A program made the translations under genes and the position numbers. Shown piece after piece: positions 4,767 through 5,793 of a DNA stretch of 5,793 nt. The first letter of the stretch is position 1; each line of letters starts with the position of its first letter. This stretch comes from Bacteriovoracales bacterium (lineage in GTDB: Bacteria; Bdellovibrionota; Bacteriovoracia; Bacteriovoracales; Bacteriovoracaceae), in NCBI GenBank assembly GCA_007117175.1, contig SKGZ01000021.1, positions 1-5,793 on the forward strand, written 5' to 3'. A model generated the notes under the pieces. The model did no database searches. It was not told the origin of the DNA and was given only the letters and a program-made list of their open reading frames with translations.

Positions 4767-5793
4767 ATGACTAAATTTTATTTATTGTTCATTTTGTCGT
4801 ACCTCTTCAGCTCAGTGCACTCTCTGGCACTTGATATCGATGAGCAATTAACAGTCAGACTTTTAAAAACATCGCAAAGTAAAAAAACAATTCTAGTCAA
4901 TCGCGGCAGTGAAGAAAATCTCAACGAGGGTGATCACGCTAAGTTTTTTCTGACTGAGGGAGTGGTGGCCAGAGGGGTGGCAGTAGAAGTGGCTCCCCAT
5001 CGATCCATTTGGGCCCTTTATCGTTTAGTCAATCCAGTGCTGATTGCAGAGGGACAAGTTTTAGATTTAAAGATTACCGAAGAATTGCCTTTAAGTGATG
5101 ATGAAACTCGCTCTATCTTTAGCGGAGAAGCTGATTTGGCTACTGGAACAGGGGCTATTTTAAGGGATCTTCCCAGCTCCATTTCTCCTTCTGCTCAAGT
5201 GGGTCTGAGACAAGACAGTGAGACAAAAACCTCAACCTCTCGAATGATTGCGCCGACTAGTGAGAAAAAACGTTTTTCACCCTTTGAATTATTAGCTGCG
5301 GTTTCCTATCAGCGCATGAGTGGAACAGTGATTGGTGATAATGAGAGTTCTTACACTGGCACCGAGGGACATTTTCATATGAACCTAGGGCTTGAAATCT
5401 ACTTTAAGTATTTTTCTCTCACAGGTTATTATGGCTATCATCAAGGTGCAGAATTAGCTTATGAGGGAGCTCTGATAGAGTCTATGCACTCTGAATACGG
5501 GGTGATGGGTAAGCTTTACTTTACCGCTGATCCACGCTACTCCAATGAATTTTATCCTTATTTAAAAGCAGGAGTAGGAATGGGGAGTATTAAAAACTCC
5601 TTTGCCGGTGGTGAGCGTTCGGTGACCGCATCGGGGACTTCTACTGCAGAGGGAGCGACTCGCAGTTTTACCATGGGACTGGGAGGCAAATACACCACTG
5701 CAATTGGGCTAAGTGTCTTTGCTGAGTTGGATTATTATATTCGTCGCGATCGCTTTGATGAAGAACCTGAAACAGCTGGAATCTTATGGGATA
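4767..5793 (+). CDS. Exported protein with N-terminal domain and outer-membrane beta-barrel, 3'-truncated by window
   Basis: The first 342 codons are visible and the gene continues past the window. A signal peptide (cleavage after Ala21, SLA|LD) leads to a domain at about 22-105. It holds VRLLKTSQSKKTILVNRG, EGDHAKFFL (54-62) and GVVARGVAVEV (65-75), a small beta-rich fold that I recall, without a search, as common in Bdellovibrio-like envelope proteins. Residues 106-170 are a Ser/Thr/Glu-rich low-complexity linker. From about 172 alternating strands appear (FELLAAVSYQRM, HMNLGLEIYFKYFSLTGYYGYH, EYGVMGKLYFTAD, FYPYLKAGVGMGS, SFTMGLGGKYT, LSVFAELDYYIR). These are typical of an 8- to 12-stranded outer-membrane barrel. 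AAGGA at 4746-4750 lies 16 bases before the ATG, a long spacing, but no other start fits the frame. Function unknown. Confidence 0.8.
   Translation, partial: MTKFYLLFILSYLFSSVHSLALDIDEQLTVRLLKTSQSKKTILVNRGSEENLNEGDHAKFFLTEGVVARGVAVEVAPHRSIWALYRLVNPVLIAEGQVLDLKITEELPLSDDETRSIFSGEADLATGTGAILRDLPSSISPSAQVGLRQDSETKTSTSRMIAPTSEKKRFSPFELLAAVSYQRMSGTVIGDNESSYTGTEGHFHMNLGLEIYFKYFSLTGYYGYHQGAELAYEGALIESMHSEYGVMGKLYFTADPRYSNEFYPYLKAGVGMGSIKNSFAGGERSVTASGTSTAEGATRSFTMGLGGKYTTAIGLSVFAELDYYIRRDRFDEEPETAGILWD

Overview
The window looks like a piece of a low-GC (about 40% by eye, not computed) Gram-negative chromosome. The best guess is a predatory or free-living member of the Bdellovibrionota. Three things point that way. 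The envelope proteins carry signal peptides, and one is an outer-membrane beta-barrel. That barrel protein has an N-terminal 'NRG...EGDHAKFFLTEGVVARG' region, which I recall (not checked) as recurrent in Bdellovibrio-like genomes. The isoprenoid genes are of the mevalonate type, which is unusual in Gram-negative bacteria outside a few groups. The assignment is inference.

Left part, plus strand (1-2501). Three tightly overlapping mevalonate-pathway genes come first: the 3' end of a GHMP kinase with a GYDIA-type C-terminus, diphosphomevalonate decarboxylase (mvaD), and a GHMP kinase that best fits mevalonate kinase. They are joined by ATGA and TTGA stop/start overlaps, so they form one translationally coupled operon supplying isopentenyl diphosphate. 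A small secreted helical protein follows 27 bases later, with its own strong ribosome binding site. It resembles the Spy/CpxP fold and is probably a passenger of the operon.

Middle part, minus strand (2498-4628). A gene for a 74-residue charged protein is followed by thioredoxin reductase (trxB). The two share a near-consensus promoter, and the trxB ribosome binding site overlaps the stop of the small gene. Downstream is a diverged crotonase-fold (enoyl-CoA hydratase-like) gene with its own promoter. Its leader holds two consecutive hairpins, each with an AAGGA in the loop, the second being the ribosome binding site. This looks like a CsrA/RsmA-type translational control region. The crotonase gene ends against the Spy-like gene so that both stop codons lie in one CTAG.

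Right part, plus strand (4767-5793). A divergent gene encodes an exported protein with an N-terminal domain, a low-complexity linker and a beta-barrel. It runs off the window. The 138-base divergent intergenic region holds a 7-bp inverted repeat between the two promoters, a candidate shared operator.

No tRNA, rRNA, insertion sequence, CRISPR array or long repeat was seen. The most notable items are the hairpin leader of the crotonase gene, the loss of catalytic residues in that crotonase, the clade-type barrel protein and the small protein coupled to trxB.
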